Assembly (NCBI GenBank): GCA_963838735.1
Contig: CAWISG010000004.1
Span: forward strand, 1-64,000
DNA: 64,000 nt
Source: Parerythrobacter_A sp963838735
GTDB taxonomy: Bacteria; Pseudomonadota; Alphaproteobacteria; Sphingomonadales; Sphingomonadaceae
Direction: 5' to 3'
Shown here: positions 26,188 to 34,410 of the stretch, one piece after another
Numbering within the stretch: position 1 is the stretch's first letter
Layout: each line of letters opens with the position of its first letter
Made by a program: the position numbers and the translations under genes
Notes under the pieces: model-generated
Told to the model about the DNA's origin: nothing
Databases searched by the model: none
Seen by the model: the letters and a program-made list of their open reading frames with translations, nothing else

Positions 26188-28279
26188 ATTCGGTGTCGGC
26201 GAAATCGGTCTTCAACCGGCGGAACCATGCAGCGCGCTGCGGTTTTGCGACCCCCGGCCCGCCGCATGTATTGTTGTTGGTCGGTGCGTAGCATTTAACT
26301 GCGCGATACAGCGCATAGGCGCGTTGCTGGCGGGTGGCGGCGCGGTCGGCAATGATGCTGGTGTAGAACGCATGGCGCGGCGTGACAGTGCCGGGATAGG
26401 CGTCCTTGCTGCCAAGTTCCGCCGCTTCGCCTTCGCGGTCCTGCCCATAGGCGAATGCGAAGCCATCGAAGCCATTGAGCCGATAGAAATCACCGAGACA
26501 CAGTCGCCCATCGATATCGCGTGGATTGCGTGCCAGTGTTGCGGCTGTCCGGTCGATCCGGGGGCAGCGATAGCCGTCCGACATCTTGCCTTGCGTAAAG
26601 AACTGCACGGGTGCTTCTTCCCCGTCCATCACGTCGTAGAGATAGAGCCTTTCTTCACGTTCGGAATAGTCCGACAGCAGCCCGTAATCCTGTCCGAACC
26701 CGGCATAATCGCCATGTCGCAACTGGCGCAGGAGGACGGTAAAGAGTGCGAAGCTGCGTTCTGTGTGCGGCAGGGCGTCGTTCCGCGCCTGCGCCTTCAG
26801 GATGTCGGGACCGGCAGACGTGCCCAGCAGGATGCGGCGGATGCGCGGGTCGGTAATCGGCGAACCAGCGGCAAACACCTTGCCGACGCGGCCCTGCTGT
26901 TCGTACAACCGCGCCAGCGCAAGTTCGACCGCGGGACGCTGCCACACGCCCTTCGCGCCGCCGATCAACTCCAGCCAGAAGCCTTCCTCGTTGCGGTCGT
27001 TCGTCGCGTGCAAGGCCAGCCCGCGCAAATACTGACGGCTGAACGCGAGCGGGGTGTAGCTGTCGCGGCTGGCATCGTCGGGCACCAGCGCCAGCACGCG
27101 CTTCGGCGTATCGGCCACGTAAAAAGCGTGGTTTGCCTGCAGGAATGCGAACAGCTCCGGCGTATCAGCGAAAGCATCTGCTTGGCCCGCAAGCTCCTCC
27201 GCTCCGAGCAATGCGTAGCGCCCATAACCGCCATGGTCGCGCATTCGCATCAAATCGTGCGCAGCAAGCAGATACGGATCGCGTCCGGGAGCAGCCCCTT
27301 CGCGAACCAGCAGCTTGTCGTCGATTTCCTCGATTAGGCGCGCGGTTGCTTCATCGGCGAAATCCGCACTGCGCAGCATCGGCGCATACAGCATCGCCAG
27401 CTTGGCGTAATCGCGTTGCAGCCACACCGCCTTGCGGATCAAGCCACGCGCCGAAGCGGTATAGCGCCCTTGCGGATAGGCGCGCAGATAATCGCGAAAA
27501 CCGGCCTCCGCCTGCGCCGCCAGCGCGGCATCGGTGGCGATCAGATCGAACCAGCCCCAGCGGTCCTCCGCTCCGTTGATAACCGCATTCAACCGCGTAC
27601 GCGCCACCATGTAATGCGCGGTTTCGCTCACCCACGGCGCAGTCGCCGTGTCGCGCAACCGCCCGAACTGCCGTGTCGCCGCTGCCCAGTCGCCGCCGTA
27701 AAACGCGCCCGCGGCCGAAAGATAATGGCGAAAATCGCCCGTGGCACCGCCCAACCGCACGAGCGACGGGGTGGCGACGAAGTTGCCAATGCGGCCCTCG
27801 TTCGCCCCGCCTTCGCACAGCCTGTCCACCTTGCCACGCGCCGTGGTCAGCGCATTGCGCAGGCCGGGTGCGACGCGCCTGTTGTTGGTAATCGCGTCGA
27901 GAAACGCCGTGCGTCCGGTCGCGATCGTTTGGCACCGGTCGCCGCCATAGATGGCACCGCCACCTTCCGCGGCAGGCGGAAACCAAACCTCCCGCAAATT
28001 CTGCCAGCGCAGGAAATTGCGGCCATAGAAGCTGCGCCAGTCGGGATCGGGATATGCACGGCCCGCTCCGTCCAGTCCGGCGCGGTCCTGCAACAGCAGC
28101 AGCAGGTTTACGCGACTGTCATTGCCGGGTGCAATCGCAATCTGGCTGGAGCATCCGAGGTCGCGGTTTTCGGGCCGCCATTCGGGCGAGCAATATGCGC
28201 CCCCTGCCCATGCCGGACCGCTCGCGACGGATGCAATCAAAACCGCCACCAGTCCCACAACCCGTGCCTTCAATCCCAT
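26159..28279 (-). CDS. Large exported helical-repeat protein of unknown function
   Basis: 706 residues with a clear signal peptide (VVGLVAVLIASVASGPAWAG). The mature part contains TPR-like helical pairs (for example AAGAFYGGDWAAATRQFGRL, AEAGFRDYLRAYPQGRYTAS, AVELALARLYEQQGRVGKVF), suggesting a periplasmic scaffold. Six cysteines could form disulfides. No enzymatic motif is seen. It overlaps the DUF3142 lipoprotein gene. Similar large exported proteins next to DUF3142 genes occur in alphaproteobacteria, but I cannot give a function. Confidence 0.72.
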   Translation of the reverse strand: MGLKARVVGLVAVLIASVASGPAWAGGAYCSPEWRPENRDLGCSSQIAIAPGNDSRVNLLLLLQDRAGLDGAGRAYPDPDWRSFYGRNFLRWQNLREVWFPPAAEGGGAIYGGDRCQTIATGRTAFLDAITNNRRVAPGLRNALTTARGKVDRLCEGGANEGRIGNFVATPSLVRLGGATGDFRHYLSAAGAFYGGDWAAATRQFGRLRDTATAPWVSETAHYMVARTRLNAVINGAEDRWGWFDLIATDAALAAQAEAGFRDYLRAYPQGRYTASARGLIRKAVWLQRDYAKLAMLYAPMLRSADFADEATARLIEEIDDKLLVREGAAPGRDPYLLAAHDLMRMRDHGGYGRYALLGAEELAGQADAFADTPELFAFLQANHAFYVADTPKRVLALVPDDASRDSYTPLAFSRQYLRGLALHATNDRNEEGFWLELIGGAKGVWQRPAVELALARLYEQQGRVGKVFAAGSPITDPRIRRILLGTSAGPDILKAQARNDALPHTERSFALFTVLLRQLRHGDYAGFGQDYGLLSDYSEREERLYLYDVMDGEEAPVQFFTQGKMSDGYRCPRIDRTAATLARNPRDIDGRLCLGDFYRLNGFDGFAFAYGQDREGEAAELGSKDAYPGTVTPRHAFYTSIIADRAATRQQRAYALYRAVKCYAPTNNNTCGGPGVAKPQRAAWFRRLKTDFADTEYARELDYYW

Positions 28280-28347
28280 TCCCGCCTCCCCTTGTCACCC
28301 TCGTTTGTCACATCGCATCGGCGTGGCGCACGCCTTGGCTCCGACCG

Positions 28348-29028
28348 TCAGGGACGGCGCGCAAACCAGATCGTGTGGTGCGGACCCTTGTTATCCGGAC
28401 GGGCGCGCACGGTCTGCACATCGACACGGAACCCGGCGTCCTTCAGCCGTCCGGTGAATTTGTGGTCGGGCGCGGCGGACCATACCGCCAGCACGCCATC
28501 GGTGTTAAGCGCATCACGTGCCCGCGCCAGCCCGGTGCGCGTGTAGAGCCGTTCATTCCCCTCGCGCACGATGCCGTCGGGGCCGTTATCCACATCAAGC
28601 AGGATCGCATCGTAGCGCGGCGTTGTGCCGTCCACTGCATCGTCGATTAACGCCGCGACATCGGCCAGCACAATTTCGCCGCGCGGATCGTCCAAACAAT
28701 CGCCCGTCAGCGCAGCCAGCGGCCCCTTTGCCCAATCGATGATATCGGGCACCACTTCCGCCACGAACACACGCCCGCCTTGCGGTACCACCGCGAGCGC
28801 GGCGCGATAGGTAAAGCCCATGCCATAGCCACCGATCAGCACACGCGGCGCAGCGACCGACAACCGCTCCATCGTCAGGCGTGCCAGTTGCTCTTCGGAA
28901 AACTGCATCCGCGTACCCATCAGCTCGTCGCGGCCCAGCATGATGATGAAGTCGCGCCCGTGACTGACCAGCGCAAGCTCGCCGCCTTCGGGGATTTGCG
29001 CGGTGGCTATGGTTTCGCGGGGAAGCAT
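28348..29028 (-). CDS. Spermidine-synthase-like SAM-dependent methyltransferase fold protein
   Basis: 226 residues with the class I nucleotide-binding core VLIGGYGMGFTYRAAL, VFVAEVVPDIIDWAKG and DAILLDVDNGPDG, in the arrangement of spermidine/spermine-synthase relatives. It lacks the longer N-terminal beta domain of true SpeE, so polyamine synthesis is not assured; small SpeE-like proteins of unknown substrate are common. It lies downstream of pnp on the same strand, separated by the pnp terminator, and 68 bases upstream of the 706-residue protein gene. Confidence 0.78.
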   Translation of the reverse strand: MLPRETIATAQIPEGGELALVSHGRDFIIMLGRDELMGTRMQFSEEQLARLTMERLSVAAPRVLIGGYGMGFTYRAALAVVPQGGRVFVAEVVPDIIDWAKGPLAALTGDCLDDPRGEIVLADVAALIDDAVDGTTPRYDAILLDVDNGPDGIVREGNERLYTRTGLARARDALNTDGVLAVWSAAPDHKFTGRLKDAGFRVDVQTVRARPDNKGPHHTIWFARRP

Positions 29029-29047
29029 CGGTTTCCCTTAGCGCACG

Positions 29048-29080
29048 AAAAAGGGCCGCGACAACGCCGCGACCCTCTTT
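29048..29080 (-). terminator. Terminator after pnp
   Basis: On the minus strand AGGGTCGCG pairs with CGCGGCCCT (one G-U) around a 7-nt loop and is followed by five T. It starts about 25 bases after the pnp stop and separates pnp from the methyltransferase gene. Confidence 0.8.
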
Positions 29081-29100
29081 CATTCGATCGCTGGTGTGGA

Positions 29101-31413
29101 TCAGTCCTTCAAGAAGTCCGGCAGGCCGCCGACGTCGCCGCCGCCGCCCTTGTTACCGCCGCCGTCGCGATTGCCGCCGCGACCGCCACGGTCGCCTCCG
29201 CGACCACCGCCACCGCCACCACCGCGCGGACCACGACGGTCGCCCCCACGACCACCGCCGCCGCCGCCGCCTTCACGCTTTTCGCGCGGGGGGCGGGTAT
29301 CTTCCAGCTCTTCGCCAGTGTCCTGATCGACCACGCGCATCGACAGGCGGACCTTGCCGCGGCTGTCGATCTCCAGCACCTTGACCTTCACTTCCTGGCC
29401 TTCCGAAACAACATCGGTCGGCTTCTCCACGCGCTCGTTCTTCATTTCGGACACGTGGACGAGACCGTCCTTGCCGCCCATGAAGTTCACGAATGCACCG
29501 AAATCGACGATGTTGACGACCTTGCCGGTGTAGATCTTGCCGATCTCGGCTTCTTCGACGATGCCTTCGATCCAGCGCTTGGCCGCTTCGATCTGCTCGC
29601 CGTCGCTGCTGCTGATCTTGATGACGCCCTCGTCGTCGATATCCACTTTCGCGCCGGTTTCTGCCACGATTTCGCGGATGACCTTGCCGCCGGTACCGAT
29701 GATGTCGCGGATCTTCGCCTTGTCGATCTGGATCGTCTCGATGCGCGGGGCATGCTTGCTGACTTCGCCGCGCGATGTGCCCAGCGCCTTGTCCATCTCG
29801 CCAAGGATATGGTCACGACCGGCCTTGGCCTGTTCCAGTGCGGTTTCCATGATCTCGCGCGTGATGCCCGCGACCTTGATATCCATCTGGAGGCTGGTGA
29901 TGCCGTTGGCCGAACCTGCCACCTTGAAGTCCATGTCGCCCAAGTGATCTTCGTCACCCAGAATGTCGGACAGGACGGTGAAGTCGTCGCCTTCGAGGAT
30001 CAGGCCCATCGCGATGCCCGATACCGGACGTTCGATGGGAACACCGGCATCCATCATCGCCAGGCAGCCGCCGCATACTGTCGCCATGGAGGACGAACCG
30101 TTGCTTTCGGTAATGTCGGACAGAACGCGGATCGTGTACGGAAAATCCTCGTGGTTCGGCAACACGGGGTGCAGCGCACGCCATGCCAGCTTGCCATGGC
30201 CCGTTTCGCGGCGGCTGGTAAAGCCGAAGCGACCCACTTCGCCGACCGAATAGGGCGGGAAGTTATAGTGCAGCATGAAAGGGTTGTACGAAAGGCCTTC
30301 CAGCCCGTCGATCATCTGCTCGGCATCCTTAGTGCCCAGCGTGACGGTGCAGATCGCCTGCGTTTCGCCACGCGTGAACAGGGCGGAACCATGCGTGCGC
30401 GGGAGCAGACCAACCATCGCCTCGATCGGGCGAACTTCGTCTGTCTTGCGTCCGTCGATACGCTGTCCGTCCTTCAGGATGGCCTTGCGCACAATGTCGC
30501 TTTCCAGCTTCTTCACCAGCTTGAGGCGGCCCATGTATTCGGCCGGGTCGGCTTTTTCGAGATCTGCGTAATGCTCGCGCGCCTTGGCGCGGGCGGCATT
30601 GACTGCATCCTGCCGGGCGCTTTTGTCGGTCGTCTTGTAGGCTGCGGCCAGATCGCCACCGATCACACCGTCGAGTTCCTTCAACGCTGCGCTCTGGTCT
30701 TCTACCGGGTCAAGTTCCCATGGATCCTTGGCAGCCTGTTCGGCCAAGTCGATGATCGCGCCGATAACCTTGCGGCTTTCGTCATGCGCGAACATCACCG
30801 CGCCCAGCATTTCCTCTTCGCTGAGTTCCTTGGCTTCGGACTCCACCATCATCACCGCGTCTTGCGTGGCGGCAACGACCAGGTCGAGACGGCCTTCGTC
30901 GAAGATGTCGGAAACGGTCGGGTTAAGCACATAATCGCCATCGACGAAACCGACACGTGCCGCACCAATCGGCCCCTTGAACGGCACGCCCGAAATCGTC
31001 AGCGCAGCCGATGCAGCGATCATCGCGAGGATGTCCGGCTCGGTCTCGCCGTCATACGACATGACCTGACAGATCACATTGATCTCGTTGTAGAATCCTT
31101 CGGGGAACAGCGGCCGGCAGGGCCGGTCGATAAGGCGGCTGGTCAGCGTCTCCTTCTCGGTCGCGCGGCCTTCGCGCTTGAAGAAGCCGCCTGGAATGCG
31201 ACCGGCGGCGGAGAACTTTTCCTGATAATGCACGGTGAGCGGGAAGAAATCCTGCCCCTCACGCACGGATTTTGCGGCGGTCACGGCACATAGCACCACG
31301 GTTTCGCCATAGGTGGCCAGCACGGCGCCGTCTGCCTGACGGGCAATCTGGCCAGTTTCGAGCGTGAGGGTTTTTCCGCCCCATTCGATCGATACGGTTT
31401 TCTTGTCGAACAT
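29101..31413 (-). CDS. pnp: Polynucleotide phosphorylase with Arg-Gly-rich tail
   Basis: A 770-residue 3'-5' phosphorolytic exoribonuclease, a core part of RNA decay. Two RNase PH domains are present (first: VSIEWGGKTLTLETGQIARQ, FFPLTVHYQEKFSAAGRIPG; second: LPRTHGSALFTRGETQAICT, LHYNFPPYSVGEVGRFG). A KH domain (IRDIIGTGGKVIREIVAETG) and an S1 domain (GKVVNIVDFGAFVNFMGGKD) follow. The last ~65 residues are Gly/Arg/Asp repeats (GGGRGGDRRGPRGG-type) ending LPDFLKD. It follows rpsO by about 200 bases, the conserved rpsO-pnp order, and the intervening leader carries hairpins. Confidence 0.97.
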   Translation of the reverse strand: MFDKKTVSIEWGGKTLTLETGQIARQADGAVLATYGETVVLCAVTAAKSVREGQDFFPLTVHYQEKFSAAGRIPGGFFKREGRATEKETLTSRLIDRPCRPLFPEGFYNEINVICQVMSYDGETEPDILAMIAASAALTISGVPFKGPIGAARVGFVDGDYVLNPTVSDIFDEGRLDLVVAATQDAVMMVESEAKELSEEEMLGAVMFAHDESRKVIGAIIDLAEQAAKDPWELDPVEDQSAALKELDGVIGGDLAAAYKTTDKSARQDAVNAARAKAREHYADLEKADPAEYMGRLKLVKKLESDIVRKAILKDGQRIDGRKTDEVRPIEAMVGLLPRTHGSALFTRGETQAICTVTLGTKDAEQMIDGLEGLSYNPFMLHYNFPPYSVGEVGRFGFTSRRETGHGKLAWRALHPVLPNHEDFPYTIRVLSDITESNGSSSMATVCGGCLAMMDAGVPIERPVSGIAMGLILEGDDFTVLSDILGDEDHLGDMDFKVAGSANGITSLQMDIKVAGITREIMETALEQAKAGRDHILGEMDKALGTSRGEVSKHAPRIETIQIDKAKIRDIIGTGGKVIREIVAETGAKVDIDDEGVIKISSSDGEQIEAAKRWIEGIVEEAEIGKIYTGKVVNIVDFGAFVNFMGGKDGLVHVSEMKNERVEKPTDVVSEGQEVKVKVLEIDSRGKVRLSMRVVDQDTGEELEDTRPPREKREGGGGGGGRGGDRRGPRGGGGGGGRGGDRGGRGGNRDGGGNKGGGGDVGGLPDFLKD

Positions 31414-31543
31414 GTATTTTCCTTTGTGACCCGCCAGGCCTTATTACGCGGCGGGGCCTCGATTTCGGGTTGGACCGGCCCGTCCGGTGCGGGGCAACTG
31501 GTGGCCCCTAGGGTGGTTCGCCGAATTGCGCGCCGTTGCCCCT

Positions 31544-31561
31544 TATCTGTGTAAACAGATA
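31544..31561 (-). promoter_or_regulatory. Palindromic element in the pnp leader
   Basis: TATCTGT and ACAGATA (7-bp arms, 4-nt spacer GTAA) form a perfect inverted repeat 131 bases upstream of the pnp start. It could be an operator or part of a leader hairpin. In E. coli the pnp leader is processed by RNase III for autoregulation; a similar role here is only inference. Confidence 0.5.
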
Positions 31562-31565
31562 CGGA

Positions 31566-31589
31566 AACGGCCCCCGCATGGGAGCCGTT
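31566..31589 (-). terminator. Hairpin terminator or attenuator after rpsO
   Basis: On the minus strand AACGGCTCCC pairs with GGGGGCCGTT (one G-U) around a 4-nt loop, 25 bases after the rpsO stop. The T tract is short (TTT), so partial read-through into pnp is expected. Confidence 0.7.
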
Positions 31590-31614
31590 CCTGTGTTTCT
31601 TCAATTTCGTGCCG

Positions 31615-31884
31615 TTACTTCCGCAGGCCCAGTTTCTGGATCAGGTCGTTGTAACGGCCCAGATCCTTGTCCTTCAGATAGGCCAGCAGGCTGCGGCGAC
31701 GGTTGACCATCGCCAACAGACCACGGCGCGAATGGTTGTCCTTGTGGTTTTCCTTGAAGTGGTCGGTCAGGTTACGGATACGCTGCGTCAGGATAGCGAC
31801 CTGGACTTCGGGGCTGCCCGTGTCCTTTTCGTCGCGCGCGTTTTCCTGGATGATCCTGGTTTTTTCGTCGGCTGCAATCGTCAT
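31615..31884 (-). CDS. rpsO: 30S ribosomal protein S15
   Basis: 89 residues, the usual S15 length. It has the conserved DTGSPEVQVAILTQRIRNLT and the LVNRRRSLLAYLK-type 16S contact region (here LLAMVNRRRSLLAYLKDKD), ending YNDLIQKLGLRK. S15 nucleates the 30S platform and usually represses its own mRNA. It lies between truB and pnp in the conserved order, 15 bases after the truB stop. Confidence 0.98.
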   Translation of the reverse strand: MTIAADEKTRIIQENARDEKDTGSPEVQVAILTQRIRNLTDHFKENHKDNHSRRGLLAMVNRRRSLLAYLKDKDLGRYNDLIQKLGLRK

Positions 31885-31899
31885 AACGTCTTCGTCTTT

Positions 31900-32895
31900 C
31901 TACTCAGCGACATCGGGAAAATTGAACCCCCGCACCACGCGTGTGGCACCGCCTTCGATCTCCACCAGCGCCACGGGCACACCGGCCAGCGTCGCGAAAT
32001 AAAGCCCGTCGGGTTGGGGCAATCCGGAAACGACCCGGCCCTGTCGGACCGCCTGCGCGCTTTCCGGATCGAGATGCAGGGCCGGGATGTCGTCCAGCCC
32101 CGCCTCCAGCGGCAGGAGGAGGTCTTCAAGGCTCGCGCCACTAGCGATTGTGTCGAGTTTGTCCAGCGAAATCGCCTGTTGCTCGGCGAACGGACCGGCG
32201 CGCGTCCGCCGCAGATAGGCGACGTGTCCGACCGTGCCCAGCGCCCGCGCGATATCGCGCGCCAGGCTGCGGATATAGGTGCCCTTGCTGACTTCCGCGC
32301 GCAAGGTCACGGCGTCGGCCAGTTCCAGCGGCATTTGCGGATCGTAGGGATCGGGACGGCCAAGCGTCGTGGCGAAGGCTGACAGCTCCTCGTCGCCATC
32401 GTTCCGCTCTCCCACCAATCCCAGCGCATGGATCGTTACCTTGCGCGGTTCGAGCGTCACGTCCTCGCCAGCCCGCGCCCGATCGTAAGCACGTTTGCCC
32501 TTCACTTTCAGCGCGGAAAAAGCGGGCGGCACCTGTTCGATCTCGCCGGTGAAATGCTCGCAGATCGCGGCAACGGCTGCCATTGGCGGGCGCCGGTCGG
32601 ACTGCGCCGTCATATTGCCCTCGGTGTCGAGCGTATCGGTTTCCTCGCCGAACTGGATGGTGAAGGCATAAACCTTGCGCGCATCCAGCATTCGGCCCGC
32701 CAGCTTGGTCGCCTCGCCCAGCGCGATCGGGAGCACGCCTTCTGCCAGCGGGTCGAGCGTGCCGCCGTGGCCCACCTTGGTCTTGGCATAGCCGCCTTCG
32801 CGCAAATTGCGCTTCACCGCCGCCACGGCTTGCGTCGAGCCGAGCCCGCGCGGCTTGTCCAGCAGCAGCCAGCCCGATGGCGCTGGCTTGCTCAT
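31900..32895 (-). CDS. truB: tRNA pseudouridine(55) synthase TruB
   Basis: 331 residues from ATG 32895 (MSKPAPSGWLLLDKPRGLGS). The catalytic aspartate lies in VGHGGTLDPLAEGVLPIALG and the conserved tyrosine in RKVYAFTIQFG; the second motif is KGTYIRSLARDIARALG. TruB makes the universal pseudouridine in the T loop of tRNAs. Its start codon overlaps the stop of the upstream SLC5 sugar transporter gene (ATGA), which is unusual because in most alphaproteobacteria rbfA precedes truB directly. Confidence 0.96.
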   Translation of the reverse strand: MSKPAPSGWLLLDKPRGLGSTQAVAAVKRNLREGGYAKTKVGHGGTLDPLAEGVLPIALGEATKLAGRMLDARKVYAFTIQFGEETDTLDTEGNMTAQSDRRPPMAAVAAICEHFTGEIEQVPPAFSALKVKGKRAYDRARAGEDVTLEPRKVTIHALGLVGERNDGDEELSAFATTLGRPDPYDPQMPLELADAVTLRAEVSKGTYIRSLARDIARALGTVGHVAYLRRTRAGPFAEQQAISLDKLDTIASGASLEDLLLPLEAGLDDIPALHLDPESAQAVRQGRVVSGLPQPDGLYFATLAGVPVALVEIEGGATRVVRGFNFPDVAE

Positions 32896-34319
32896 CCGAA
32901 CGCAAGCTGCGCACGACGCGCGAACAGCAGCCGGTTCGCGAGCAGTGACACGCCTACCGACAGCACCAACGTGAAGAACATGCCGTGGATATAATGCAGC
33001 GGCTGCCACACCAGGCTGAAGAACGCATAGAAGGCCACGCCCGCCAGTACACCCAGCATAGCCGCCTTGGCATCGACATTGCGAAACGCCAGCCCGACGA
33101 TGAAGGCGCTCAATATCGGCATGGAGAGCAGGCCGTACAGCTGCTGCACGGTGTTGATGATGCTTTCCTGACTGGCGAAAAACGGCACCAGCGCAATTGC
33201 CAGCACCGACATGACGATTGACACCGCCGCGCTCAGTTTCGGCACGTTGCGCGCCTTGCCGACATAGGCCTGGTGAATATCGCAGACATACAAGGCTGCA
33301 GACGCGTTGAGGATGGAGTTGAACGTCGTCAGCACCGCCGCCGCGATGGCCGCTGCAAACGCACCCGACAGCCAGGTCGGCAATACCGCGCCTACCACCA
33401 TGCCATAGGCTGCATCGCCGACATCGCCGAACAGCTTGTAGGACACGATACCCGGCACCACCACGATGACCGGCACGATCAGCAGGCGGATGCCCGCCGC
33501 GACCAATACGCCCTTCTGCGCCTCGCCGATGCTGGGCGCGGCCATCGCCCGCTGGGTGATGGTCTGGTTGGTGGACCAGTAGAAGGTCTGGATGAAGATC
33601 ATGCCTGTCAGCAGGGTATGCCACGGGATCGGGCTGTCATCGCCGCCGACCAGCGTCAGCCGGTCCGCCGGCACGCCCGACAGGTCGAAATCGATGGCGG
33701 ACATGGCCAGCCACACGACGACAAGTGCTAGCGTGAGGATCAGAACCCCGGAATAGGTGTCGCTGACCGCCACCGCCCGTAACCCGCCCACGATTGCATA
33801 GGCCGCACCGACAACCGCCAGCACCGTGGATACGGTCAGGATGGTCGGCAAGTCCGCGTCGATACCGATCAGCGACAGCAGGAACAGCGATCCACCATAC
33901 AGGATCGCTGGCAGAAAAATGAACAGGTTGCCGAACAGGAACAGCACCGAGATCAGTGCGCGGATATGCGGATCGCCATATTTCTTCTGCAACAGCTCGG
34001 TCGTGGTAGTGCATTGTTCGCGGTAATAGATGGGCAGGAAGACGAAGGCGAGAATGAGCAGGCCGATTACCGCGGCGAATTCCCACCATGCGAGTAGCGC
34101 CATCTGGTTGCCGTTCATGCCAACCAACTGGTCCGTGCTGAGATTGGTCAGCGTGATGGACCCGGCGACGAAATACCACGACAGCCCGCCCCGCGCGAGA
34201 AAGTAATCGTGACCAGTCGTCTCGGCACCAGCCACCTTGCCCCGGCAATGCAGCCACGTCGCCAGCGCGATGGCGGCGCTGATGGCAAGGAAAACGCCCA
34301 GCTGTACGGTATCAAACAT
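32892..34319 (-). CDS. SLC5/SSS-family sodium:sugar symporter
   Basis: About 475 residues from ATG 34319 (MFDTVQLGVFLAISAAIALA), with roughly 14 hydrophobic segments. SSS-family motifs include GGLSWYFVAGSITLTNLSTD (TM1-2) and GGLRAVAVSDTYSGVLIL. It resembles vSGLT-type galactose transporters. The gene diverges from the alpha-galactosidase operon, 91 bases away, so it likely imports a galactose or galactoside substrate. An in-frame upstream start (34379) exists, but 34319 fits the first membrane helix better. The stop overlaps truB by four bases, which would place truB-rpsO-pnp under partial control of the sugar-operon promoter. Confidence 0.9.
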   Translation of the reverse strand: MFDTVQLGVFLAISAAIALATWLHCRGKVAGAETTGHDYFLARGGLSWYFVAGSITLTNLSTDQLVGMNGNQMALLAWWEFAAVIGLLILAFVFLPIYYREQCTTTTELLQKKYGDPHIRALISVLFLFGNLFIFLPAILYGGSLFLLSLIGIDADLPTILTVSTVLAVVGAAYAIVGGLRAVAVSDTYSGVLILTLALVVVWLAMSAIDFDLSGVPADRLTLVGGDDSPIPWHTLLTGMIFIQTFYWSTNQTITQRAMAAPSIGEAQKGVLVAAGIRLLIVPVIVVVPGIVSYKLFGDVGDAAYGMVVGAVLPTWLSGAFAAAIAAAVLTTFNSILNASAALYVCDIHQAYVGKARNVPKLSAAVSIVMSVLAIALVPFFASQESIINTVQQLYGLLSMPILSAFIVGLAFRNVDAKAAMLGVLAGVAFYAFFSLVWQPLHYIHGMFFTLVLSVGVSLLANRLLFARRAQLAFG

Positions 34320-34410
34320 CCTGGTTCCCGTCCTTCCAACATGCGCAAGCCTGTTCGGCGCTTGGATGCGCGTTGGCAAGCGTGGGGCGCAGCGGCTAGG
34401 CGCTTACGCG

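Noticed and set aside
28780..31293. An 837-codon plus-strand frame opposite pnp
   Set aside because: Pnp on the minus strand is unambiguous; the opposite frame is a codon-bias shadow.
31900..33624. A 574-codon frame extending TruB upstream
   Set aside because: The extra N-terminal part is out of frame with the SLC5 transporter on the same strand and has no TruB similarity; ATG 32895 gives the natural start.
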